From: Rhodospirillaceae bacterium bin65 | GTDB taxonomy: Bacteria > Pseudomonadota > Alphaproteobacteria > Bin65 | DNA: 64,000 bases | Assembly: GCA_002238725.1 (NCBI GenBank) | Contig: MPMX01000004.1 | Coordinates: 62,001-126,000, forward strand | Direction: 5' to 3' | Shown here: one piece after another, positions 8,134 through 15,904 of the stretch | Numbering within the stretch: the first letter of the stretch is position 1 | Layout of the letters: every line of letters begins with the position of its first letter | Notes under the pieces: generated by a model | The model's database searches: none | What the model saw: only the letters and a program-made list of their open reading frames with translations | What the model was told of the DNA's origin: nothing | Program-made: the position numbers and the translations under genes

Positions 8134-8464
8134 CATGGAGAAGCTCCCGGTGGCCGGTAAGTCAAGATCCCACCGCGTTCGCATGAGCGACCCCGTATCG
8201 GCCATCTTTAGGGCAAAAGGGCCGCAGATCTCCAGGTCGGGAAGGGTCGAAATGAAACCAGGCAAGGCGAAACGGCTGATCTGCCAGGAATTTCGGCGAT
8301 GGGCAGCAACCAACGCGATCGGCAGTCCTCGCGTGACGGATGGTTTTGTTTTCTTCGGCTATCTCAAGCAGAAGAGACCGGACCTGCTCAAGTTCCGCTG
8401 CCGGGGCGACAAGTGGCAGAGCGTGTACGGGTTCCTGAGTGAGGGCGGTCTCGTTTCAGGGTGA
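8093..8464 (+). CDS. Conserved-looking hypothetical protein, 123 aa
   Basis: The C-terminal half looks like a real conserved domain: KAKRLICQEFRRWAATN, then VFFGYLKQKRPDLLKFRCR and GDKWQSVYGFLSEGGLVS. I have an impression of similar small proteins in other proteobacteria but no function. The N-terminus is uncertain because internal ATGs such as the one before EKLPVAGK could be used and the first 35 residues overlap the antisense remnant. It lies just upstream of the istA fragment in accessory DNA. Confidence 0.5.
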   Translation: MNQLQETLARQRLIMEKLPVAGKSRSHRVRMSDPVSAIFRAKGPQISRSGRVEMKPGKAKRLICQEFRRWAATNAIGSPRVTDGFVFFGYLKQKRPDLLKFRCRGDKWQSVYGFLSEGGLVSG

Positions 8465-8574
8465 GGAACTATCGAAGGATCTATACTCGACGCGGCCAAG
8501 GCGCAGCGGATTTCCCTCCCTTGCGCCATCGCCGCCGGGGCGGCGGTCGGTTGGCCACGGACTTGACCGCCGTC

Positions 8575-8931
8575 CCGACCAGTCCCGTCCGGCATCGGCC
8601 GTCGGTTCGGCCAGGACCGTCGCACGGCGATGAAGATGCTGCGCTATTCGGCGCCGCGGGTTACCGCCTGACGAAGCCGGTCAGGAGACCCAGGCTGGAC
8701 GGGTTCACCGGCACCGTCGACGCGATCCTGGAGGCGGACGCAGATCCGGACGTGCCGCGCAGGCAGCGGCATACGGTGCACCGCATCATCTGGCGGCTGC
8801 GGGACGAGCGCGGGTTCAGCGGCGGCTATGCCATCGTGAAGGACTATGTCCGGGCCCGGCGGCAGTCGACGCGCGAAGCTTTCGTGCCGCTGCATCACCC
8901 GCCGGGCCATGCCCAGGTCGACTTCGGCGCG
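8575..8931 (+). pseudogene. IS21-family istA transposase remnant (frameshifted and truncated)
   Basis: Two frames together give an IstA N-terminal half. GIGRRFGQDRRTAMKMLRYS (helix-turn-helix tail) runs in one frame. After a missing base near 8655 the other frame continues GYRLTKPVRRPRLDGFTG, RQRHTVHRIIWRLRDE, GFSGGYAIVKDYVRARR and PPGHAQVDFG. The DFG lies where the integrase catalytic core (DDE) starts in IS21 transposases. The gene is cut there by the left copy of the ~90-bp module (8923-9009). No istB is visible. Confidence 0.75.
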
Positions 8932-9009
8932 CCTGTTGGACGCCGATCGGCGGCTTGACTTGTTGATTTGGCTTAAATCAAGGGGGTCGAAATTTGACGC
9001 CTAACAACA
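8923..9009 (+). repeat. ~90-bp module, copy A
   Basis: Aligns over 87 bases with the reverse complement of 16717-16802 at roughly 85 percent identity by eye. Shared strings include CTGTTGGACGCC, TTGATTT, AATCAAGGGG and TTGACGCCTAACAACA. A weaker same-strand copy begins at 11481. Its left edge abuts the truncated istA frame exactly at TTCGGCG. Confidence 0.8.
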
Positions 9010-9017
9010 GCCTGATT

Positions 9018-9118
9018 CATGCCGTACGGGGGATCGGAAATCGGCGCCGGTTGACCCGGCGGATCGGAGCCGCCGCGGCGCTTGAGCGGGTGCGTAGCCG
9101 ACTGGTGCGTCGGCAGTT
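9018..9118 (+). repeat. Dispersed repeat related to 1575-1675
   Basis: Both copies read G-T-A-C-G-G-G then GATCGGA, CGCCGGT, ACCCGGCGGA and GGAGCCGCCGCGGCG in the same order, with scattered differences. The copies are 7.4 kb apart in direct orientation. No coding sense is evident, so this may be a piece of a degraded element. Confidence 0.5.
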
Positions 9119-9237
9119 GTCCGGACAGGGAAGCCGACTCCATGCGCTCTTGTTTCGGGCGGCGTATTCCGGCTATGACCTTGTCATGATCGCTGGAGAC
9201 GGCGGCCGATCCCGCAATACCGAGGACAGCAGGACAG

Positions 9238-9513
9238 ATGCCTTCCCCAGCGATCGACGAAAGCGCCCTGAACAAGGGGCAGCGCCGCAAGCTCAACGCG
9301 CTCCGCAAGTCAGTCGGCAGCGACATCGGCGAGCGCGCCTTTGCCGACTGGCTCGCGACGCAGAAGGCGCCGGTCCCGGCGGACGGCGACGCGGCGCGGA
9401 TCGCCGACGCCCTGTGGCCGCTGATCGAACGGAAAGCGCTGAAGATCCCGCGCGGCGGCTACATCGTCAGACGCGGCCGCGGCCGGATCATCGTCGAGCC
9501 GGCCGGGTCGTAA
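9238..9513 (+). CDS. Small conserved-looking hypothetical protein, 91 aa
   Basis: The protein has KGQRRKLNALRKSVG, a linker rich in A and D, then RIADALWPLIERKALKIP and RGGYIVRRGRGRIIVEP. The basic C-terminal strand-rich motif and regular amphipathic helices make it look like a real folded protein. I recall similar small alphaproteobacterial proteins but no function. The stop codon is followed eight bases later by a hairpin. It lies between the ~90-bp module and the broken STAS gene. Confidence 0.55.
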   Translation: MPSPAIDESALNKGQRRKLNALRKSVGSDIGERAFADWLATQKAPVPADGDAARIADALWPLIERKALKIPRGGYIVRRGRGRIIVEPAGS

Positions 9514-9520
9514 CACGGCC

Positions 9521-9548
9521 CCATCCGTCCGGTCGGCCATACGGATGG
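9521..9548 (+). terminator. Hairpin after the 91-aa gene
   Basis: CCATCCGT (9521-9528) and ACGGATGG (9541-9548) form a perfect 8-bp stem with a 12-base loop just after the stop codon. No T-run follows, so an intrinsic terminator is only weakly supported; it could be a 3'-end stabiliser. Confidence 0.35.
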
Positions 9549-9708
9549 GCGGCGCGCCCTGCGGCGGCGGCGGACCCACGTCCGGAGGCTGGCCGTTTGT
9601 CGGGTCGGCTGACCATGCGGCCGGTCCCGGCTATTTTCTTCGACCGCAGTTCGGCTGGTCGTTAAGCCGGCGGCTCGGCCCGCCGGGCATATTCCGGGAA
9701 AGACCAAA

Positions 9709-10012
9709 ATGCTGACCTTGAAGACCGAACGGGTCGACGGTTCGAACGCCGCCCGGTTCGACGGTGCGATGCGGACCGCGCTTCGAGACGGCGACCGCGC
9801 CCTGGTCAAGGACCTGGAGAACCTGGCTTACATCAGCAGCGCCGGACTGGGTCCTGATCCTGGTGTCCAGGGCGCAAAAGGCGCGCGGCGCCGTGCTGCT
9901 GCTGTGCGCGCTCGGCGACCGGCTCCGGGCGGTCCTGGTGATCGCCGGGTTCGACAGGTTCCTGGCGATCCATCCGTCGAAGGCCGACGCCCTGGCCTCC
10001 CTGGACCGCTGA
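9709..10012 (+). pseudogene. STAS-domain anti-sigma-factor antagonist, frameshifted
   Basis: The first frame from ATG 9709 gives MLTLKTERVDGSNAARFDGA, then LVKDLENLAYISSAGL, the STAS phosphoserine loop (ISSAGL). The +1 frame continues ILVSRAQKARGAVLLLCALG, then FDRFLAIHPSKADALASL to TGA 10012. The two halves join at about 9847. Together they make about 100 residues, the normal size for a stand-alone STAS antagonist of the SpoIIAA/RsbV type in a partner-switching module. No kinase or sigma factor is nearby. Either a sequencing error or a dead gene. Confidence 0.7.
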
Positions 10013-10090
10013 CGCTGGCGGCCCCGGATCGGGTCCGCCTGCCCCCGATGGGGTAGACGCCTCCTGCCGACGGCATCGCGATGTGCCAAG

Positions 10091-10867
10091 GTGGCGATGG
10101 AGGCGTGCGGCGGGGCGCACCATTGGGGCCGCGAGATCGGCGGTCTTGGCCATACGGTGCGCCTCGTGCCGCCAGCTTATGTCACGCCCTATGTCAAGCG
10201 GCAGAAGAGCGACGCGACGGATGCCGAGGCGATCTGCGAGGCGGCGTCGCAGCCGACCATGACCTTTGTGGCGGTGAAGACAAAGGAGCAGCAGGCGCGC
10301 GCGATGTTGTTCCGGACGCGCGATCTTCTGGTGCGCCAGCGCACCCAGACGATCGATGCGCTGCGCGGCCATCTGGCAGAGATCGGCGTGGTGGCGCCAA
10401 AGGGTCCGGTCCATGTCCGCCGGCTGGCCGATCCGGCGCTGGACCTGCCGGAGGCGGTGCGCGCGCTGGGCGGGCTTCTGCTCGGGCGGATCGCCGGTCT
10501 CGACGAGAAGATCGCCGGCCTGGAGAGGGAGGTGCATGCCGAGGCGAAACAGGACGAAGACGCAGTGCGCCTGATGAGCGTGCCGGGGATCGGTCCGGTG
10601 ATTGCGATGGCGATCCAGGCCCCTTCGACAAGCTCAGGGCAGGCTTTCGCGCCGCCGATGGAGGGATTCGAACGGGGCCGGGACTTCTCGGCCTGGCTCG
10701 GCCGGCCGCAGACGCCAGATAGCTCAGGAGGAAATCATGTCGCGAGGCGGCGGATCGGTCCTACAGTCGGGCTACGCCCTCCTTCCGGCCCGGTCCGCGT
10801 ATTCCATACAGGCCCGCGGCGCGTGAAACGCCGCATCGAGAAGCCGGACACACACGACTGCACCTGA
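10091..10867 (+). pseudogene. IS110-family transposase remnant with in-frame repeat insertion
   Basis: Recognisable IS110 parts are AMEACGGAHHWGREI, YVTPYVKRQKSDATDAEAIC, VRQRTQTIDALRGHLAEIG and the C-terminal transposase_20 motif LMSVPGIGPVIAMAIQA followed by FAPPMEGFERGRDFSAWLG. The N-terminal catalytic start (first DEDD aspartate) is missing. The C-terminus degenerates after SSGG. Between QA and FAPP eight extra residues, PSTSSGQA, are encoded by a 24-base short palindromic repeat (10621-10644). Certainly non-functional as it stands. Confidence 0.85.
10621..10644 (+). repeat. Short CCTTCGACAAGCTCAGG repeat, inside the transposase
   Basis: The sequence CCCTTCGACAAGCTCAGG then GCAGGC is inserted in frame. 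The same motif recurs at 24749-24772, 50590-50620 (reverse), 58157-58180 (reverse) and 58195-58217. It is a known type of short dispersed proteobacterial repeat that tolerates insertion into genes. Confidence 0.85.
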
Positions 10868-11186
10868 CCGCATCGCCCGAATCGGACCAAAAATCCGCTT
10901 GCATCCAGGGAGGCGTCCACACACGGGTGCGCAGCCCGGTGCTGACGATGATCTCGTTGCGCGCCGGGCGCATCTCCTTCACCGCTTTCAGGGTGACAGT
11001 GGCGTAGTTCGTCTTGCGCTGGCCCTTCCTCGCCGCGGGCGCCTCGTCGGGGCAGCGACGGATGTCGCCGTTCACCATCGCTTTGAAGCGCTCGACGACA
11101 TAACGGTCGTCGGCCAGGCCGACGCCGAAGAAATGGGTCAGAAACGTGGCCGCATTGCCGGGCATTGCGATTGCTGAATTCATGGT
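10761..11186 (-). CDS. Hypothetical protein, 141 aa
   Basis: The start at ATG 11186 is supported by GGAG eight bases upstream; an ORF start further out at 11243 has no such site. Visible segments are THFFGVGLADDRYVVERFKA, DEAPAARKGQRKTNYATVTL and KEMRPARNEIIVSTGLRTRV. The C-terminal 45 residues run into the degenerate end of the IS110 remnant and look like read-through, so the ancestral protein was probably shorter. Family not recognised. Confidence 0.35.
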   Translation of the reverse strand, partial: TMNSAIAMPGNAATFLTHFFGVGLADDRYVVERFKAMVNGDIRRCPDEAPAARKGQRKTNYATVTLKAVKEMRPARNEIIVSTGLRTRVWTPPWMQADFWSDSGDAVRCSRVCPASRCGVSRAAGLYGIRGPGRKEGVARL

Positions 11187-11480
11187 GCCGTCTCCATCGT
11201 GCCGGTGGTCGGGAACGGTGGCGATGGCCTTTCGCCGGGACATCCGGCCGCCGCCCCGCTCACGGCCCGGCCCGACCTCTCGGCGGCACGGTGCGTATCG
11301 GCGCTGCCCGGAACGGCGGACGAAGGGCCGTCTACACGGGTTTGCGGGCGTTCCGCTTCACGACGGTACGGTTCGGGATGCCTGAGCGCACCTGACGAAT
11401 TCGACTGTTGTTAAACATCGCTGTCGGATGCCGATCGACACGCGAACCCATTGACATTGCTACAATCCAGGGGGCTGTTG

Positions 11481-11560
11481 TTCGGCGCGCTGGTTGGACG
11501 CCGATCAGCTACGTAACAGATTGATTTCGCTTGTTTCCGAAAGGTCAAGCATTGGCACCG
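11481..11560 (+). repeat. ~90-bp module, copy B (diverged)
   Basis: Begins TTCGGCGCG..GTTGGACGCCGATCA like copy A and keeps TTGATTT and GGTCAA, but its inner end has drifted. It is in the same orientation as A and inverted to C. With C (16717-16807) it brackets the five minus-strand genes as a 5.3-kb unit. Confidence 0.6.
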
Positions 11561-11667
11561 ATTTACACTCTAATACTCCGGACGCTGGTCCGGGTCCCCA
11601 TCGAGACCGGTCGCCGCTCCCACGCAGCCATCGAATCGGCCCAATCCTGCAGGCCGCCAGGTCCGCG

Positions 11668-12564
11668 CTATTCGGCGGCCTCCGAAACCAGTACCGTGGC
11701 TTCGCAAATCTGCTGGAACTGCTGCCGAAGCCCGTTCTGAAAGTTCTTGAGATAGTGGTCGACCTCGGAGTTGCGCAACAGAGACCGGACATACGAGGCG
11801 GCCAGCACCAGATTGAGATGATCGGCAGCGAAGGTCTCTTCAATTCGATTGGCTTCGTTCTGAAGGTTGGCCAGTTCCCGTGCGGCCTGCTCCATCTGTT
11901 CCGCGGAAATGCGACGGTGTGCCTTGGGCTTGCCGGGCTTGACCAACTGATCTTGCGAGCTCGCCGAGACCAGGGTCTTCGCGTAGGCGACCGAATAGTT
12001 GTCGATCCCGATCATGGTCTCGGCGATTTCGTACTGCCGCAGGGGTTTGACCTTCTTGAGCGCCTGGAATGAGTTGATCGGACAGTGCTTGTCCTTGAGG
12101 AGAGCCGCCACCTTGGGACAGATGCCGTTGAGAAGGTCCCGCTTGGTGCGGATCGTTTCGACGTTGACATTCAGGGCCCGCGCGATGCGTTTCTCGGAGA
12201 TCCCCCGCCCGATGACCTTCAGGATCATCCTGTGCTCCTGGACCGGCGTCAGGGGATTGACCTTCCGATTGAAGGTGAGGGCCTCATCGTCGAGGGAGAC
12301 CAGACAGGTCACCTCGGTGACGCCCATGTCCTTCAGCACGTCGATCCTGAGATGGCCGTCGAGTAGCAGATACCTGCCTTTCAGTTCGGGCCGCCGCGCC
12401 ACGATCGGAGGTTGCACGATCCCTATCTCGCGGACGGATGCGGCGATCTGCTGGAATTTGCGGCTCTTGCGGGCAGTGTCGTCGACGGGCCTCAACGGAA
12501 GGATTTCCGCGATAGCAACTGTGATGCTCGCCGGCTCGAAACCCATGGTCACCTTGTTCGTCAT
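11668..12564 (-). CDS. ParB/RepB-like protein 2 (RepB C-terminal type)
   Basis: Encodes 298 aa. The N-terminal ParB-like domain (about 15-110) has SVREIGIVQPPIVARR and RYLLLDGHLRIDVLKDMG, the ParB box region. A helix-turn-helix follows at about 125-160 (GISEKRIARALNVNVETIRT), then a RepB-type C-terminal region with QALKKVKPLRQYEIAETM and a long coiled segment (MEQAARELANLQNEANRIEE). It starts one base after the stop of parB-like gene 1, so the two are co-transcribed with the serine recombinase. No ParA/RepA ATPase or replication gene is present. A DNA-binding role in recombination or element maintenance is more likely than plasmid partition; that is inference. Confidence 0.85.
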   Translation of the reverse strand: MTNKVTMGFEPASITVAIAEILPLRPVDDTARKSRKFQQIAASVREIGIVQPPIVARRPELKGRYLLLDGHLRIDVLKDMGVTEVTCLVSLDDEALTFNRKVNPLTPVQEHRMILKVIGRGISEKRIARALNVNVETIRTKRDLLNGICPKVAALLKDKHCPINSFQALKKVKPLRQYEIAETMIGIDNYSVAYAKTLVSASSQDQLVKPGKPKAHRRISAEQMEQAARELANLQNEANRIEETFAADHLNLVLAASYVRSLLRNSEVDHYLKNFQNGLRQQFQQICEATVLVSEAAE

Positions 12565-12565
12565 G

Positions 12566-13462
12566 TCATGCTCCGTCCGGCGCTTCGACCAGGCGCGCCA
12601 GCGGGGCGGGCATGGTCTGCAACCCCTCCCCGCGGAGTACGGCGCGGAAATGGTGCTGCGACATCAGCAGGCGCAGGCCGATTACGAGAGTCTGGAGTTG
12701 TTCCGCGGCGCGATCCGCCTGCTCGATCACCTGTGCGTGGTTCTTCACGGCCTCCTTGAGGTCGCGGGCGATCGCATCCGCCGATTTCGCGGTCGATTTT
12801 CGATTGGGATGAGCCGGCTTTTGAGCCTTGCCGTAGCGCTGGCGGTGCTCGACCGTACGTCTCGCGCCGGACATTTGCTCGAGTGTCAATTCGCCTTTTT
12901 CGTACGCCTCGACGAGAACATCCGGACCGCGCTCGTCTTCGGCATCGGAAATGGCGATGGCAACGCGCAGCGGAATCTTTCCTGTTTCGACGGCTATCAG
13001 CAGCCTTTCCTCCCCGGCCTTGAGGAGGCGTCGCAATCTCTGGACGTGTGCCTGCGAATAGCCGATCTTGGTGCCGATTTCCCGATTGGAGTAGCCGAGC
13101 GCCGCAAGGTCTCCTATTGCACGGAACAGCGCCCCGGGAGGGGGCGGACGCCTGGCGATATTCTCCACCAGGCTTTCAACCAGGCTGTCCTGTTCGGACA
13201 GGTCGGTCACGATCGCCGGGATTTCCGTCTGCCCGAGCGCCTTGAAGGCTTCCATCCGACCCTGGCCGAAAACAAGGTTGTATGCGACCTCGTCTTCGCC
13301 GCCGCTGGTCCGGCTAACCTTGATGGGCTGTTTGAGGCCCACCTTCTCTATGCTGTCGACGATCTCGGCGAACTTCCTGGCATCGCGCACCCGGGGATTG
13401 AGCACGGTGATACGATCGATCGGGATCATTTCGATCACAATGCCGTCGTTGTTTTCTGTCAT
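12566..13462 (-). CDS. ParB-like protein 1
   Basis: Encodes 298 aa. The ParB N-terminal domain (about 8-105) shows ITVLNPRVRDARKFAEIVDS, NLVFGQGRMEAFKALG and SLVESLVENIARR (ParB box I/II equivalents, with GQGRMEA in place of GHRRxRA). An HTH spans about 120-160 (LGYSNREIGTKIGYSQAHVQ). The C-terminal third is helical. The start codon overlaps the recombinase stop (ATGA at 13459-13462), indicating translational coupling. The tail carries basic AQKPAHPNRKSTAKSAD. No CTPase function is claimed; the context is a site-specific recombinase, not a parABS locus. Confidence 0.85.
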   Translation of the reverse strand: MTENNDGIVIEMIPIDRITVLNPRVRDARKFAEIVDSIEKVGLKQPIKVSRTSGGEDEVAYNLVFGQGRMEAFKALGQTEIPAIVTDLSEQDSLVESLVENIARRPPPPGALFRAIGDLAALGYSNREIGTKIGYSQAHVQRLRRLLKAGEERLLIAVETGKIPLRVAIAISDAEDERGPDVLVEAYEKGELTLEQMSGARRTVEHRQRYGKAQKPAHPNRKSTAKSADAIARDLKEAVKNHAQVIEQADRAAEQLQTLVIGLRLLMSQHHFRAVLRGEGLQTMPAPLARLVEAPDGA

Positions 13463-15036
13463 AGCACGATCTCCGAAATCATTGCCCGCCTGGCCATGGC
13501 AAAGAAGCGGTCCAGCGTCTCGAACCGGAAGGCGTCCAGCATCGGGCCGTTCTTTTCGGCGAGTCCGATGCGGTTCGTGTCGAGTATCGGGAACGGCAGG
13601 AGGTAGTAGTCGAGGACTGCCTCGTTTGCGTCGTTCATCCGAAGGGCGACGGTGAGATCGGGAGCCAGTCCGGTGTCGAGCCGGATCTTCCAGCGCCGGG
13701 AACCGGACTTGGTGTGACGGCAGCGGGCGATGACGATCGAGGCGGTGAACTCGTCGTTGACGGTCAGGAGGTCCGTCACCCGATCCTGCGACACGGCGCC
13801 GCCGATCTCTTCGATTGCGGCGATCGCAGTAGTGATTTCCTCAGCGTGAATCCGGCGGAGCGTCCGATTGATCTCGATGTAGCGGTAGTCCCGGTCGGGC
13901 GTGAAGCCGACCCTGGAATAGGCGCGGGCCAAGCTACCGAAGCGCGAGGCATAGCAGCCGCTTGATGGCATGTTGTCGGCCTCATCGATAACGAAACCGG
14001 AGAGAAATCCCTTTTTCTTGAGGAGCCCTTCGAGGCGGGCCAGCATCTCGTCATCCGAGAACCGGCGGTTGCGCTCCCGGATCATGCCTTGGACGGTGAA
14101 GAACATCTTCTCGTCGACAATCGACTCGAAAACGCCGTTGGCCCGGACCCATTCTTCCGGCGGGTTGTTCCTGTGTTCGTCCTTCAGCTTGTAGGAGTGC
14201 CGGTTGAAGACGTTGTTGCCGATATATTTCTCGTTGGTCAGTACTTCGTGCACGGTGCCACGGGTCCAGGCCCGCCCCAGATCCGTCATGATGCCCTGTT
14301 CGTTCAGCAGCGCGGCGATCTCGCCTTCGAGCCTGCCGCCGTCGATGAACTGGCGGTACATCCACCGGACAGTCTCGACTTCCTCCTCCGGTCCGGGCAC
14401 GAGGATCACCCGGTCAGTCTGTAGGCTCTTGTACTGGCCCCGGTCGAGGAGACCCAGGGGATTTCGGTTCTGGTCGATGCGCATCCGGCGCAGCCCGTAC
14501 CCCGCCATGCCCCCCTGGCGGAAACCGAGCCCGATCAGCCGGCACTGGCCTGCGAACACTTTCTCGGAGAGGACCCGGCTGTGCTCGGCCGCCATGTAGC
14601 GCTTGAAGCCCTTGATCACCGTCGACATCGGACTACCGTCGTTGACAAACTGCTCCACGCAGTAGTGGACCTGGACCTCGGCCTTCCTGCAGGCGAATTC
14701 GAGGGACGCGCCCTCGTCCTGATCCTGAAACCGGCCCCAGCGGCTCACGTCGTAGACCAGGATCGTGTCGAAACCGGACTCCTTGCCCTGCGCGTCCGCC
14801 AGCATTTGCTGCATGCCGGGCCGGTTCTCGTAACGCAGGCCGCTCCTGGCCTCGTCTGAATAGGTGGCCACGATCTCCATGTCATGCTCGGCGGCATAGC
14901 GCTCGATGACCGCCATCTGGTTCTCGGTCGAAAATTGCTGGTGATCGGTCGACATTCGAACGTAGGCGACCGCTCGCCGTCGCGGCATGTCCGCTCCAGA
15001 TGGCGGATCGGGTTTGGGGTTAGGCTCGCTGGTCAC
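13459..15036 (-). CDS. Large serine recombinase, 525 aa
   Basis: N-terminal resolvase catalytic domain (about 20-170): AVAYVRMSTDHQ holds the nucleophile S29, followed by EARSGLRYENRPGMQQML, ILVYDVSRWGRFQDQDEG and SRVLSEKVFAGQ. The recombinase domain (PF07508 type) reads GLGFRQGGMAGYGLRRM, YKSLQTDRVILVPGPEEEV and ALLNEQGIMTDLGRAWTRG. The region at about 320-400 could hold the zinc-ribbon/coil part, but I do not see the usual four-cysteine ribbon. Such proteins integrate or excise elements at attachment sites. It is first of a three-gene translationally coupled unit with two ParB-like genes and appears intact. Confidence 0.92.
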   Translation of the reverse strand: MTSEPNPKPDPPSGADMPRRRAVAYVRMSTDHQQFSTENQMAVIERYAAEHDMEIVATYSDEARSGLRYENRPGMQQMLADAQGKESGFDTILVYDVSRWGRFQDQDEGASLEFACRKAEVQVHYCVEQFVNDGSPMSTVIKGFKRYMAAEHSRVLSEKVFAGQCRLIGLGFRQGGMAGYGLRRMRIDQNRNPLGLLDRGQYKSLQTDRVILVPGPEEEVETVRWMYRQFIDGGRLEGEIAALLNEQGIMTDLGRAWTRGTVHEVLTNEKYIGNNVFNRHSYKLKDEHRNNPPEEWVRANGVFESIVDEKMFFTVQGMIRERNRRFSDDEMLARLEGLLKKKGFLSGFVIDEADNMPSSGCYASRFGSLARAYSRVGFTPDRDYRYIEINRTLRRIHAEEITTAIAAIEEIGGAVSQDRVTDLLTVNDEFTASIVIARCRHTKSGSRRWKIRLDTGLAPDLTVALRMNDANEAVLDYYLLPFPILDTNRIGLAEKNGPMLDAFRFETLDRFFAMARRAMISEIVL

Positions 15037-15219
15037 GGTTTCCTCATCGTGTACGTTTGTCCGCCGTTTGGCTTGGAGTCAGCGAATTCCACCACAAACG
15101 GGTTGTCGGTGGCCGGTGATGCGTCACGTCCAAAGCCGGTGCTAGAAAGATTCGCGTCGACTCACCGGTTCCAGGCTTGCCGGACAAAGGATTGAAGGCG
15201 ATTCAGGGCGGCTATTCGC

Positions 15220-15840
15220 TTATTCGGATGCCGGTCGGGGATCGGCGGCGCCAGCTGCTTCGTCCGACACGCCGTTCTGTCCTGCCGGACCGCTGGCCGC
15301 AGTCCCGTCCTGGTCGGCGGCAACTCCACTTTCCAGAAGCCCGGCACGCGGCTGCTGGGGATTGGTCAGCTCGCGGGCGTATTCGCGGGTCATGGCGCGC
15401 TTGACGCTCTCGACGATGGTCGAAATTGGGGTCTGGTCGTCGGACAGGCCCTTGGCGCAATAGTGCACCTCAATGCCGGCCGCACCGCAGGCGTACTCAA
15501 GACAGGCGCCCTGGTCGGGGTCCTGGAAGCGACCCCAGCGGCTGGGATCGAGGAGCAAAATAGCGTCGAAATCGCCGGCACCGTCCTCGATGTCGCGGAA
15601 CATCTGCTGAAGCCCCGACTGGCCGCCCCTACGCAATCCGCTCCCACACTCGTCGCAATAGATCCGTATAAGATGCATGTCGTGGTCGCGCGCGTAACGG
15701 ACGACCGGTTCGAGCTGCTTTCGGAGCGAGTCTCCTTCGAGTTGCGTCGCGGAGCGGAGATAGCCCGCAACCGGACGCTTCGGGGACAGCTGTCCCGGTT
15801 GCTCGACGACGTTTGTAATCCAACGAACGGCCACTGTCAT
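15220..15840 (-). CDS. Serine-recombinase catalytic-domain paralogue lacking the catalytic serine
   Basis: The start at ATG 15840 has AGGGAG just upstream. Residues 22-160 align with the catalytic domain of the neighbouring 525-aa recombinase, including the family-specific DPSRWGRFQDPDQGACLEYAC and REYAREL. The motif YVRMST of the intact enzyme reads YLRSAT here, so the nucleophile position is alanine (A31). The recombinase domain is absent; after ELTNPQQ the sequence becomes low-complexity and stops. It is either a decaying duplicate or a non-catalytic accessory subunit. Same strand as and upstream of the active recombinase. Confidence 0.65.
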   Translation of the reverse strand: MTVAVRWITNVVEQPGQLSPKRPVAGYLRSATQLEGDSLRKQLEPVVRYARDHDMHLIRIYCDECGSGLRRGGQSGLQQMFRDIEDGAGDFDAILLLDPSRWGRFQDPDQGACLEYACGAAGIEVHYCAKGLSDDQTPISTIVESVKRAMTREYARELTNPQQPRAGLLESGVAADQDGTAASGPAGQNGVSDEAAGAADPRPASE

Positions 15841-15904
15841 TGCTCCCTGTGAATTTCCCGGTCTTGCCCGTTTTCGTGCGGTTCCAGCCGCAACGACCGA
15901 AACG

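Noticed and set aside
11668..13462. Plasmid or chromosome partition locus (parABS/repABC)
   Set aside because: There are two ParB-like genes but no ParA/RepA ATPase or replication initiator, and both are coupled to a serine recombinase.
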